NCBI GenBank assembly: GCA_022710935.1
Contig: JAKLFY010000003.1
Span: 100,603 to 164,602, forward strand
Origin: Verrucomicrobiota bacterium
GTDB lineage: Bacteria > Verrucomicrobiota > Verrucomicrobiia > Limisphaerales > J093
Length of the DNA stretch: 64,000 bases
Direction: 5' to 3'
Shown: positions 52,694-60,409 of the stretch, in pieces
How the letters are laid out: the number at the start of each line of letters is the position of its first letter
Position numbering within the stretch: position 1 is the stretch's first letter
Position numbers and translations under genes: made by a program
The notes under the pieces: generated by a model
Database searches by the model: none
The model's input: only the letters and a program-made list of their open reading frames with translations
What the model was told of the DNA's origin: nothing

Positions 52694-52934
52694 GCCCGAA
52701 TCCCTCGAGGTGCTTCGGGTTCGACGACAAGTCCCCGACGCCGCTGTTCACGATGCCCGCGCCGTCCGCAAAACGAATGCGGGCCTTCTTGCCCTTCGTG
52801 CGATCCGGCGCCGGATGTTCGAGAACCCACAGCATTCCTTCGAGCACCACCTCACGCAGCTTCTGTCCGCGCAGCGCGGCCTGGGCCTTGACCCGACGCA
52901 GGACGTCTTCGGGCAAATCAAAGGTCGCTTTCAT
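52686..52934 (-). CDS. Antitoxin partner of the PIN toxin
   Basis: An N-terminal DNA-binding-like part (MKATFDLPEDVLRRVKAQAA, LRGQKLREVVLEGMLWVLEH) resembles ribbon-helix-helix or similar short antitoxins. The C-terminal tail (GVGDLSSNPKHLEGFG) would bind the toxin. It is 82 residues and overlaps the toxin gene by 8 bp. Upstream, AAGCAAGCTTGCTTGTTTGC contains a short palindrome (near 52935) that may be its operator. Confidence 0.65.
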   Translation of the reverse strand: MKATFDLPEDVLRRVKAQAALRGQKLREVVLEGMLWVLEHPAPDRTKGKKARIRFADGAGIVNSGVGDLSSNPKHLEGFGRD

Positions 52935-52966
52935 GGAAGCAAGCTTGCTTGTTTGCTTTATTCCTG

Positions 52967-53650
52967 TCAAATCAACTCGCCTTGCACAAACCCCTGCTTA
53001 CGAGATTCTTGCGCCAGGCGCATCAGTTCCGGCCAGGCCTGAACGAGGCCGTTGTAGGCCAGGGCCTCAGCCGCCCGCTTCTTCCGTTCGCAGATCGTGT
53101 AGAGCCGATAGGCCAGTTCCCGAGCCGTCTCGGCCTTCGATCCGAGCTTCCCGACCATCTCAGTCGCCGCGCTTTCACCACCACTACCCAGCAACCGGAT
53201 GAGATGGTGAACCGTCTCCCAGTTCGTCAGGCATGCGTCGGTCGCGGGGTTCCAGTCCGCTGGCAATTCCTCGGGCTTGAGCAACCGGACCTTGCCACGG
53301 CTGGAGATGAGGATGCCCGCGTCGGCCAAGCCTCGTGTTCTTCGCCTTGCTCAAGGTCTCGGCCACGCCGAACTCGCCCTCGGCAAAGCCCTGCTGCTCG
53401 TGCCAGCGGGTTCACTTCCGCGAAACCCCAAACCATTGGAAGGGCTTGCCGGGCGAACGTGCTCTTGGCTTGGTCGCGAGTTGGACTCCAGACGACAAGG
53501 CCGGAGTTATAGTCGGTTAATTTGCTGACTGCCAACGTGCAGTAGACTGCAACGGCTTCGGCATACGCTGTTGCTCCATTTCTGGAGTCGCGGAGCCGCG
53601 CACCGTCATCCTCGAGGCCGGATGAAACGTGGCAGAAGCGAAACAAGCCG
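52967..53650 (-). pseudogene. DUF1156 DNA methylase, eroded C-terminal fragment
   Basis: Leftward pieces in different frames match the end of DUF1156 adenine-specific methylases (from family memory). They are NGATAYAEAVAVYCTLAVSK, STFARQALPMVWGFAEVNPL, then, after a frameshift near 53430 and another near 53330, VRLLKPEELPADWNPATDAC and KLGSKAETARELAYRLYTIC. Large internal parts are lost. The catalytic DPPY region is not present. It belongs with the DUF499 and helicase relics on the same strand. Confidence 0.55.
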
Positions 53651-53725
53651 AAATTGCCAGGCAAAAGCCAACAACACGTCGCAAGGCGTTGGCAATCAGG
53701 AAAGAGCTCAGAGACCAGAGGCAAA

Positions 53726-54640
53726 TCAGAATGGGGACACCACAACCCGAAAGCCGAAGGTCGAGTACCGGAGGTCGGGGAAGTTCCCGAGGCGGCTGGC
53801 ACAACGCACGCGGTCAGCATAGAAGCCGAACGAGCCGCCACGCAACACACGCAGATCGTCACCTTCGAGCGTGTCATCAACCTCGCATTCGTAGTCCGCG
53901 TAGTCTTCGCGCCACTTGGTGCGGCACCACTCCCAGACGTTGCCTGCCATGTCCAAGGCGCCACATTTAGCCTGTCCTTCAGGGAACATCCCCACGGCGC
54001 TCGGGTGGCCGATGCCCGTCTCGCCCATATTGCAGCGCCTTGAAACGTCGTTGGTCGAATCTCCCCACGGATAGAGGCGGCCATCCGTGTGCCGGGCGGC
54101 ACGCTCCCACTGGGCTTCGCTCGGCAAGTACACGGCACAGCCCAACTGCTCAGAGAGCCAGCGGCAAAAGGCCAATGCCTCGAACCAGTTGACGTCTACC
54201 ACAGGCGAATTCGGACATCGGAAGGCCTCCCCCGACACGCCAGGAGCCTCGCACCACTGTTCCGCGCCTCCTTCGCTCCAATCACGGCTTCTGATTCTAC
54301 CTTCCTTCCAATACCCGGCGGCCTGAGCCGCGGTCCACCATTCCGCTTGCCTGTAGCCACCTGCATCCACGAAGGCCTGGAACTGGGTCACGGTCACCGG
54401 ATAGCGAGCGATGCGATACGGCTGTGCAAGAAGCTTGCATTGGAAACGCTGCTTGCCGCACCAGTCTTCTTTATCGCCCATCCAAAAGGTCCCGGCCGGG
54501 ATCTCGATCCAGTCGATGTCCGGCACCCCCTGCTTGGTCAAGCCGACACCGGGTCGCGGATCGCCCAACTTTCCCAAAACAATCCCCGCCGAAAGTCGGT
54601 CGACCAACGGCAGTCGTCCGCCACCAACCAGGGCCGCCAT
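53726..54640 (-). pseudogene. SUMF1/FGE-domain protein fragment fused to the helicase relic
   Basis: The frame carries DIDWIEIPAGTFWMGDKEDW, YPVTVTQFQAFVDAGGYR, SPVVDVNWFEALAFCRWLSE, PSEAQWERAARH, CGALDMAGNVWEWCRTKWRE and VLRGGSFGFYADRVRCASR. This is a full SUMF1 (formylglycine-generating-like) domain as found at the end of larger bacterial proteins. It is open and in frame with the helicase part to the right (54640-55413), but the two families do not normally join. It is probably a deletion fusion, not a designed protein. Confidence 0.6.
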
Positions 54641-55413
54641 CTGTTTGCCAATGTGCGCCCACAGCTCACGGTAGGTGGGCACGTCGGCACTCGGGACGTT
54701 GTCGGCCACGGGCACGCGCGGCAGTTTGACGATCCCGCACTCGATGGCGTCCATCAGCGAGAAGTCGCAGACGGTCCAGGGAAAGAGCGTCCCCTCGGCG
54801 TAGCCGGAGCCGCGGAGGAAGAAGGGCGTGGCCGACAGGTCGAACACAGTCCGCACACCGAGGTGGCGTTTGACAGCCTCGATGCCTGATATCCAAAGCC
54901 GGGCCGCTTCGCTGTTCTTCTCCGCTTCCTCCTGATCTTCTGTGTCGACGTCTTCGTCTTCCGCGTCCTGGCCCTCCGTGACCGTTTTGTGCCGGTAGCA
55001 GTGATGGGCCTCGTCGTTGATGATGAGGACATTTTTCAGGCCCATCAGGTCAGGCATGACCCGTTGGAGCATCTGCCCCTCGGTCTCGGTGGTTTGCAGA
55101 TCGGGGCCACGCCCCTTGAGCAGTGAGCGACCGACTTTCGACACCTCGAGACGCTCCCGCAGTTTGAAGGCGTGGTAGTTGGTGATGACGATCTTCGCCC
55201 GAGCAATCTCGCCCAAGAGATCCTTGGGCACCAGGTCCCGGTGTTGGTAGTAGTTGTCCGGGTCGATGGGCAGAACGACGCGCAGCCGATCGCGAATCGT
55301 GATGCCGGGGGTGCAAATGATGAACCCGCGGGTGAAGGTTTTGCTCGCTGGACGGCGGACGGCATTCAGCGTCTGCCACGCGACGAGCATGGCGATGACC
55401 GTGGTTTTGCCGG
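54640..55413 (-). pseudogene. DEAD/DEAH helicase, central fragment
   Basis: Beginning at the RIT element, the frame reads GKTTVIAMLVAWQTLN (second half of Walker A), TRGFIICTPGITIRDRLRVV, ITNYHAFKLRE, VLIINDEAHHCYR (motif II DEAH) and TVFDLSATPFFLRGSGY (motif III). This matches the type III restriction-like helicase family. The homology fades after TYRELWAHIGKQM and the SUMF1 part begins. The helicase C-terminal half is missing. Confidence 0.65.
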
Positions 55414-55436
55414 TTATGCCGCGCGCGGCATAACGG

Positions 55437-55526
55437 AATCATGCCGCGTGGCGGATTATGCCGCGTGGATGCTCCGGACCCTTGTCGTTGCTGGGCTCAC
55501 GCCCCTTTCCACGCGGCATAATCTGG
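55437..55526. repeat. RIT left terminal inverted repeat
   Basis: It contains ATGCCGCGTGGCGGATTATG, then GGATGCTCCGGACCCTTGTC and TTGCTGGGC. It pairs with the right end at about 87% over about 90 bp. It holds three copies of a (A/T)T(C/T)ATGCCGCG motif, one inverse. Outside it, an extra 22-bp perfect palindrome (55413-55434) is unique to this end. Confidence 0.75.
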
Positions 55527-55552
55527 CGTGCCGTACGTCTAAGTGCGGCACG
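55527..55552 (+). promoter_or_regulatory. Hairpin directly before the first recombinase start
   Basis: CGTGCC and GGCACG pair around a 14-base loop, ending one base before the ATG at 55554. The position would cover a ribosome site. No separate Shine-Dalgarno sequence is evident. It could limit translation of the recombinase genes. Confidence 0.3.
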
Positions 55553-55553
55553 T

Positions 55554-56789
55554 ATGATCACATCATTCACTGAACTACAGTCCCTTCGAGGACTCGATGT
55601 TGGACCTCTGTGCCCACACATCGATCGCTACATCAGCCAACTCTACGAGTTGAGCTACAGTCCCCGCACGATTCGGAGCTACCTCCAAATCACGGCCCAC
55701 TGGAACGTCTGGCTGGTCCGGACCCGTCACCGAGTTTGGGATCTGAGCCAGGAGCACATCGAGCGCTTCTTGCGGTGTCTGGGGCGACGCCGTAGGCCAT
55801 GCGGGTTCGAACACGCCGCCTTGTCTCACCTGCTCGTGCATTTGCGGCAAGCCGGGGTCACCCGGTCCGCCAGACTCGTTCAGGTCACTCCGGCCCAGCG
55901 CTGGGTGAACGCCTACTCCCGTTACTTGCTGGAAGAGCGCGGCTGCACCGAGGAGACGCGGATGCACTACGCGCTGCATGTCCAGCGGTTCTTGGTCGGG
56001 CGTTTCGCCCAGGGCCGGGTTCATCCGTCCCGCATTCAAGCGCACGACGTCGTCGAGTTCATCCGCCGCGACGGGCGTGAACACCGCCCGTACCGAACGA
56101 AGCAGGCGGCTCTCGCGCTGCGGTCCTTCTTGCGCTTCCTCCATTATCGGGGACACCACCCAGTGGATTTGTCCCCTGTGGTGCCGGCTCCCGCCTATTG
56201 GCGAATGACGGCGTTACCCAAGCATCTGCCTGCCGGAGCCGTGCAACGGATACTGGACCACCACGACCGTTCGACCGCCTTGGGACGGCGCAACTACGCC
56301 ATCTTGCTGCTCCTGGCTCGATTGGGTTTGCGCGCAGGAGAAGTCATTGCCCTGCAACTGGAAGATATTGACTGGGAGAATGCCGAACTGACCATCCGCT
56401 CGAAGAAGGGAGACGGTTGGGCACGACTGCCCCTGCCGAACGACGTCGGGGTGGCCCTCGCGCGCTATTTACGCCACGACCGGCCCGCCTGTACCTGCCG
56501 GGCGGTGTTCGTGCGCGCCGTCGCGCCGCATCGACCGATTGCACGTTCGGCCCTGATTTCGGGGTTGGCCGCCCGAGCGATCCGAGATGCAGGAGTCGAG
56601 GCCCCCAGGTTTGGGGCGCATGTCTTCCGCCACAGTCTGGCCACCAACCTGCTGCGGCACGGCGCTTCTCTGGATGAGATCGGGCAAATCCTGCGTCATC
56701 GGGATCCCGAGACGACGGGCATTTACGCCAAAGTCGACCTCGACGCGTTGCGTCAGTTGGCCATCGCTTGGCCGGGAGGTGCGCGATGA
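55554..56789 (+). CDS. ritA: RIT tyrosine recombinase A
   Basis: The 411-residue protein has a SAM-like N-domain (SYSPRTIRSYLQITAHWNVW). The catalytic domain has arginine in LARLGLRAGEVIAL (about residue 260), lysine in SKKGDGWARLPL, HxxR in GAHVFRHSLATNLLRHG (356-359), histidine in ILRHRDPETT and tyrosine in GIYAKVDL (about 391). The full R-K-HxxR-H-Y set is intact. I chose ATG 55554 because the homologous part begins at SFTELQS. A hairpin lies just before it. The stop overlaps the next start (ATGA). Confidence 0.85.
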   Translation: MITSFTELQSLRGLDVGPLCPHIDRYISQLYELSYSPRTIRSYLQITAHWNVWLVRTRHRVWDLSQEHIERFLRCLGRRRRPCGFEHAALSHLLVHLRQAGVTRSARLVQVTPAQRWVNAYSRYLLEERGCTEETRMHYALHVQRFLVGRFAQGRVHPSRIQAHDVVEFIRRDGREHRPYRTKQAALALRSFLRFLHYRGHHPVDLSPVVPAPAYWRMTALPKHLPAGAVQRILDHHDRSTALGRRNYAILLLLARLGLRAGEVIALQLEDIDWENAELTIRSKKGDGWARLPLPNDVGVALARYLRHDRPACTCRAVFVRAVAPHRPIARSALISGLAARAIRDAGVEAPRFGAHVFRHSLATNLLRHGASLDEIGQILRHRDPETTGIYAKVDLDALRQLAIAWPGGAR

Positions 56790-57754
56790 ACCCCTTGGGT
56801 CGAGCGGTCGACGGCTACCTCCAATTGCAGCGGGGGTTGGGCTTCAAGATGGGCCGCACTGAGACTCGTCTGCGGCAGTTCCTCGGCTTCATGGAAGCCA
56901 AGAAGGCTTCCCGGATCACGACCGCCTTGGCCCTGGAGTTTGCGACCCAATTGCCGGCTTTGGATCCCAAAACCCAAGCGCACCGGCTGTCGGTTGTGCG
57001 AGCCTTGGCGCGCTACAACCTGGCCTCGGATCCGACCACAGAAATCCCTCCGATGGGCTTGCTGCCGGTCAGGGCGAGGCGGCGGCAACCCTATCTCTAT
57101 TCGCCAGCCGAGGTCCTCCGGCTTCTGGATGCCGCCATGAATTACCGATTGTGGAATCGGTTCCCTGGGCCTTGGTGGGGGCATTTCCAAGGGTGGACCT
57201 ACCACTGCATCTTTGGGTTGCTGGCCGTCACCGGGATGCGCCTGGGGGAGGTGCTCAACCTGCAGGCGCAAGATATCGATTGGACCGGTGCCGTCCTCAC
57301 CGTCCGAAAGGCAAAGTTTGGCAAGTCGCGCTTGGTGCCACTGCACCCCTCCACCCTCCAGGCGCTGAAGACCTTCGTGCAGCATCGGGACCGCTTCTTC
57401 GCCCGCCGACAGCCACCTTGTGCCCTCTCGCACTTCTTTGTGACCAGTTGCGGTACCCGGTTGCACGTCACCCAAGTCGATGAAGTGTTCTTGCGCCTCT
57501 CGCGGCAGATCGGGTTGCGGGCGCCCGGGGCGCGCCACGGACCGCGGATTCATGATCTCCGGCACCGCTTCGCCATCGAAACCCTGCAGTGCTGGTACCG
57601 TTCCGGCCAGGAGGTGGAACGTCTGCTGCCGGTGCTCTCGACGTTCCTGGGACACACGCATATCACCGGCACCTACTGGTATCTGTCCAGCACCCCCGCC
57701 TTGATGCACGCGGCCGGCGCTCGGCTGGAGCAGCGGTGGAAAGGACTGCGATGA
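56786..57754 (+). CDS. ritB: RIT tyrosine recombinase B
   Basis: The 322-residue protein has GRAVDGYLQLQRGLGFKMGR and a catalytic domain with GMRLGEVLNLQ (Arg about 152), KFGKSRLVPLHP (Lys), HDLRHRFAIETL (256-259), LGHTHITGTYWYL (His; Tyr 297 or 299). It overlaps recombinase A by ATGA and recombinase C in the same way. The three therefore form one coupled transcript. Confidence 0.85.
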   Translation: MNPLGRAVDGYLQLQRGLGFKMGRTETRLRQFLGFMEAKKASRITTALALEFATQLPALDPKTQAHRLSVVRALARYNLASDPTTEIPPMGLLPVRARRRQPYLYSPAEVLRLLDAAMNYRLWNRFPGPWWGHFQGWTYHCIFGLLAVTGMRLGEVLNLQAQDIDWTGAVLTVRKAKFGKSRLVPLHPSTLQALKTFVQHRDRFFARRQPPCALSHFFVTSCGTRLHVTQVDEVFLRLSRQIGLRAPGARHGPRIHDLRHRFAIETLQCWYRSGQEVERLLPVLSTFLGHTHITGTYWYLSSTPALMHAAGARLEQRWKGLR

Positions 57755-58749
57755 AGACCTTCGCTGACTTGGCGGTGTTGTTGGAGGGTTTCTTCACCCG
57801 ACGCTTGCTGGCCCAGCGACGGGCCAGTCCCCATACCATCGCCTCCTATCGCGACACCTTCCGTTTGCTCTTGGAGTTTGTCCAGCAGCGCCTGGGCCGG
57901 CCCCCTTCGCAACTCACCCTGGCCGACCTCTCCATAGCCGTGGTCGTCGAGTTCCTGGATCAGTTGGAGAAACACCGGCACAACAGCACCCGTAGTCGCA
58001 ACCTGCGGTTGGCTGCCATCCGCTCCTTCTTCCGCTACGCGGCTTTGGAAGCACCGGAGCATTCGGCTCTCATCCAGCGGATGTTGGCCATCCCACGCAA
58101 ACGGCACACCCGTCGATTGATTGGCTTCCTCAACCGAACTGAAATCCAGGCCCTGCTCGCGGCCGTGGATCGCACCACCTGGTTGGGACAACGGGACTAT
58201 GCCCTCCTGCTCACAGCCATCCAGACCGGCTTACGGCTCTCTGAACTGACGGCTCTCAGACGGCAAGACGTGGTCTTGGGCGTTGGAGCCCACGTGCACT
58301 GTGTGGGCAAGGGACGCAAAGAGCGCTGCACCCCGTTGGTCAAATCGACGGCGGCCGTCCTGGCGAACTGGCTCAAGCAACAGCCCACCGAACCAACGGC
58401 CTTCGTCTTTCCCAGCCTCCGAGCCGGGCGACTCAGCGCCGATGCCATGCAGCGGTTGGTCCGCAAGCACACCCTTGACGCCTGCAAGACCTGTCCCTCG
58501 CTGCGGCAGAAGCGTGTGACACCCCATGTGCTCCGCCATACCGCCGCGATGGAACTTCTCCAGGCCGGAGTGGATCGATCCTTGATTGCCCTCATTCTTG
58601 GTCACGAAGGGGTGGAAACCACCCAGGTGTACTTCGATGCAGATCTCCCGCTCAAAGACCAGATCCTGGCGCAGGCGCAGCCGGTCGGGGGGAAGTTGGC
58701 CCGCTATCGTCCGTCCGACCGGTTACTGCAGTTTCTCCGGAATCTGTAA
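57751..58749 (+). CDS. ritC: RIT tyrosine recombinase C
   Basis: The 332-residue protein has an N-terminal core-binding domain (RRASPHTIASYRDTFRLLLE) and the catalytic residues: GLRLSELTALR (Arg about 162), GKGRKERCTPL (Lys), HVLRHTAAMELL (259-262), LGHEGVETTQVYFDAD (His; Tyr about 294). It is the third of the trio and ends 10 bp before the right inverted repeat. Confidence 0.85.
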   Translation: MKTFADLAVLLEGFFTRRLLAQRRASPHTIASYRDTFRLLLEFVQQRLGRPPSQLTLADLSIAVVVEFLDQLEKHRHNSTRSRNLRLAAIRSFFRYAALEAPEHSALIQRMLAIPRKRHTRRLIGFLNRTEIQALLAAVDRTTWLGQRDYALLLTAIQTGLRLSELTALRRQDVVLGVGAHVHCVGKGRKERCTPLVKSTAAVLANWLKQQPTEPTAFVFPSLRAGRLSADAMQRLVRKHTLDACKTCPSLRQKRVTPHVLRHTAAMELLQAGVDRSLIALILGHEGVETTQVYFDADLPLKDQILAQAQPVGGKLARYRPSDRLLQFLRNL

Positions 58750-58757
58750 ACACCTCC

Positions 58758-58844
58758 GAATTATGCCGCGCAGGAACCGGCTCGGGCCCAGCAAAGACAA
58801 GGGTTCGGAGCATCCACGCGGCATAATCCGGCACGCGGCATGAT
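58758..58844. repeat. RIT right terminal inverted repeat
   Basis: It contains AATTATGCCGCGCAGG, GCCCAGCAAAGACAAGGGTT, then CGGAGCATCCACGCGGCATA and the terminal GCACGCGGCATGAT. It mirrors 55437-55526. The next five bases GCCGG begin the interrupted helicase. Confidence 0.75.
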
Positions 58845-59160
58845 GCCGGCGCCCGTGGCGAGCTTGAGCGCGATGCGCAAGAGCTCGGGGTTCGCCTGCT
58901 CGTTGGCCGCTTTGATGTAATCGACGAACTTCTTCCCCCGCTCGCCCTGATGCGGGGCGACTTCGGTCAGCCAAATGGCGGTTTCCACCGCCTCGATCTG
59001 GCAGAAGAAAGGCCGCATGCCCGCGAACGGATAATGGCGCCAGTGTTGCAGCAGGCGCGCCGTCTCCGGCGTGACCTGCCACTGATCCGGGTTTGGCAGC
59101 CGACGTCACTGGTCCACGTCGCCGCGGATCTCACGCCCTGAGGCGCCGCGCGGTGCAGCT
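58845..59160 (-). pseudogene. DEAD/DEAH helicase, N-terminal fragment up to Walker A
   Basis: The leftward frame reads LPNPDQWQVTPETARLLQHW, MRPFFCQIEAVETAIWLTEV, FVDYIKAANEQANPELLRIA and LKLATGAG, ending at the RIT element in the P-loop. A stop codon (TGA) sits where the family, as I recall it, has tryptophan (DVDQ-stop-RRLPNP). The gene was thus damaged by a nonsense change as well as by the insertion. The rest of the N-terminus further right is frameshifted (REIRGDVDQ). Confidence 0.65.
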
Positions 59161-59195
59161 CTCCTGCGGATATGCCAATATCAAGAACTGACCCG

Positions 59196-59399
59196 TTTAC
59201 GTCAGCGCGAAGCAACTGGCGGCGGTTCGCGCTGCGGTCGCGAAGCAGTGGGTGCAGGAGCATGCCGGCAAGCCGATGGCGAAGTCGCAGCGCCCGGCGC
59301 GCCAGTCCCGCGAGGCCCACGACCAATCCAGCCGGCAGATTCGCGCGAGGAAGGGGAAGCGGCGGTCGCAATCGCAGGATTACGGGCACGAACACTAAA
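59196..59399 (+). other. Unrecognised short open frame
   Basis: A plus-strand frame without a clear start encodes VYVSAKQLAAVRAAVAKQWV and a basic tail ending SQDYGHEH. It could be the tail of a lost recombinase or transposase gene, but I cannot assign it. Confidence 0.25.
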
Positions 59400-59458
59400 G
59401 CGCTCGAACGGGGATGACGCATTCGTTCGGGCCGGAATCGTGACGTGCACGAGCGAGG

Positions 59459-59869
59459 GGTGTAAAGAAGACGAGCGACGAGGTTGGTCGGGTATCCCCC
59501 CACGTCACCGACGGCTTGCCGCAAGGCCCTGGTCTGGGTTAGAGTCGGAGCGTGACGCAAGCGAACAGGCCGCGTGGCCCCGGACGCGCGTCCATGTCAT
59601 GCAACGGAGTGCCCAGAACGTCCTTGTGGAAGAAGCCGATGGCGTTGAACGCTTGGTTTTGAGTGCGGGCGGCCACGCCGCGTCTAAAGGCCGGTCGGGT
59701 CAGAAATCGTTCGAGCTTCTGCTCGCTGGGCAGGGTGGGTGGTATGCCCTGCACGGCGCCGATGTCGCGCCGCAGCCAATCGACATAGGCTTCCTCGGTG
59801 GACAGCGTGCGCCTTGTGTCGGAGGCGGATCACCTCCCGCGCGCGTTGGATGGCTTCCGTTGCGTGCAT
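59459..59869 (-). pseudogene. intI: Integron integrase (IntI-like) relic
   Basis: From ATG 59869 the frame reads MHATEAIQRAREVIRLRHKA and is then frameshifted. The second frame gives EEAYVDWLRRDIGAVQGIPP, LPSEQKLERFL, VAARTQNQAFNAIGFFHKDV and LGTPL. A third frame gives RHAPTLTQTRALRQAVGDVG and YPTNLVARLLYT. These are consecutive parts of an integron integrase N-terminal half in my reading of the family. The catalytic half is missing and there are at least two frameshifts. The gene points away from the attI site and cassettes, as in known integrons. Confidence 0.65.
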
Positions 59870-59954
59870 AATGCGTTAAACAATAGTGACTTGCGCTTAT
59901 GTTGAACCAACTTTCAATATCCGAACCGCCAGTCGGGATAATCAACTGTTAGCC
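59870..59954 (+). other. attI-like site of the integron relic
   Basis: The 85 bp between the intI start and the first cassette end in CAACTGTTAGCC. GTTAGCC (59948-59954) is the same core box found at the attC ends further on. Position and box make it the probable attI recombination point. The integrase-binding boxes upstream are not clear. Confidence 0.55.
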
Positions 59955-59971
59955 GTCATCGGACGCTCACC

Positions 59972-60238
59972 ATGAAGCACGAGAAAGGCATCAAGAGGGT
60001 CGGATATGTGACGCTTGCTGCGTTGCTGGCACTCGTTGCTTTCTCCTACTGGGTTTCGCATCGGATCGAGCGCGGTGAGACACCTGCGTTCTTGTCACAG
60101 GGAGCAGCATCCGTTGTTGCGTCTATTTGCGCTTTGGTGTTTTTCGCGGCGGTTGCACTTGCGGCGTTCATCGTCGTCAGAGCGTTTTACCTCGGATTCA
60201 CTCAGTCAGATTCGGGACAGAAGCATGAACACGACGGC
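59972..60238 (+). CDS. Cassette 1: small two-pass membrane protein (stop codon lost)
   Basis: The 88 codons encode two membrane segments (VGYVTLAALLALVAFSYWVS and a longer one starting SVVASICALVFFAAVALAAF) and a short charged tail. The original stop was probably TAA in the attC box GGCTAAC. The box now reads GGCTATC, so the frame runs on through the attC and into the next gene to 61189. The function is unknown. It lies 18 bp after the GTTAGCC of attI. Confidence 0.55.
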
Positions 60239-60359
60239 TATCAAGTCGGTGGAGACGAACCGCCGCCCCGCTTCTCCGCTCGACGCTGGGCGGCAGTTCG
60301 AGAGTGCCTCGTGCGCTCTGCCGTGCCTGTCGGCGGCGGTCGCTCACCTGGCGTTAGCC
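60236..60359 (+). other. attC site of cassette 1
   Basis: The outer boxes are GGCTATC (60236-60242) and GTTAGCC (60353-60359), complementary except one base. The inner arms GGAGACGAACCGCCGCC and GGCGGCGGTCGCTCACC pair with one unpaired step. Length is 124 bp, within the attC range. The cassette between the two GTTAGCC boxes is 405 bp. Confidence 0.7.
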
Positions 60360-60409
60360 CCGCACGTCGCGGGCGAAATGAACACGCACAGCAAACCGAA
60401 CCGCACACA

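Larger units (their letters stand above)
55414..58844 (+). mobile_element. RIT (Recombinase-in-Trio) element, complete
   Basis: Three overlapping tyrosine-recombinase genes (55554-58749) lie between matching terminal inverted repeats. The insertion splits the P-loop of a helicase gene: on the right the minus strand encodes ..LATGAG and on the left GKTTV... The 5-bp GCCGG is present on both sides (55409-55413 and 58845-58849). The overlapping trio order and inverted ends are those described for RIT elements (family knowledge). The element appears intact, so the insertion may be recent compared with the decay around it. Confidence 0.85.

Noticed and set aside
59196..59399. Transposase tail on the plus strand
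   Set aside because: Only a weak resemblance to transposase C-termini; kept as an unrecognised frame.
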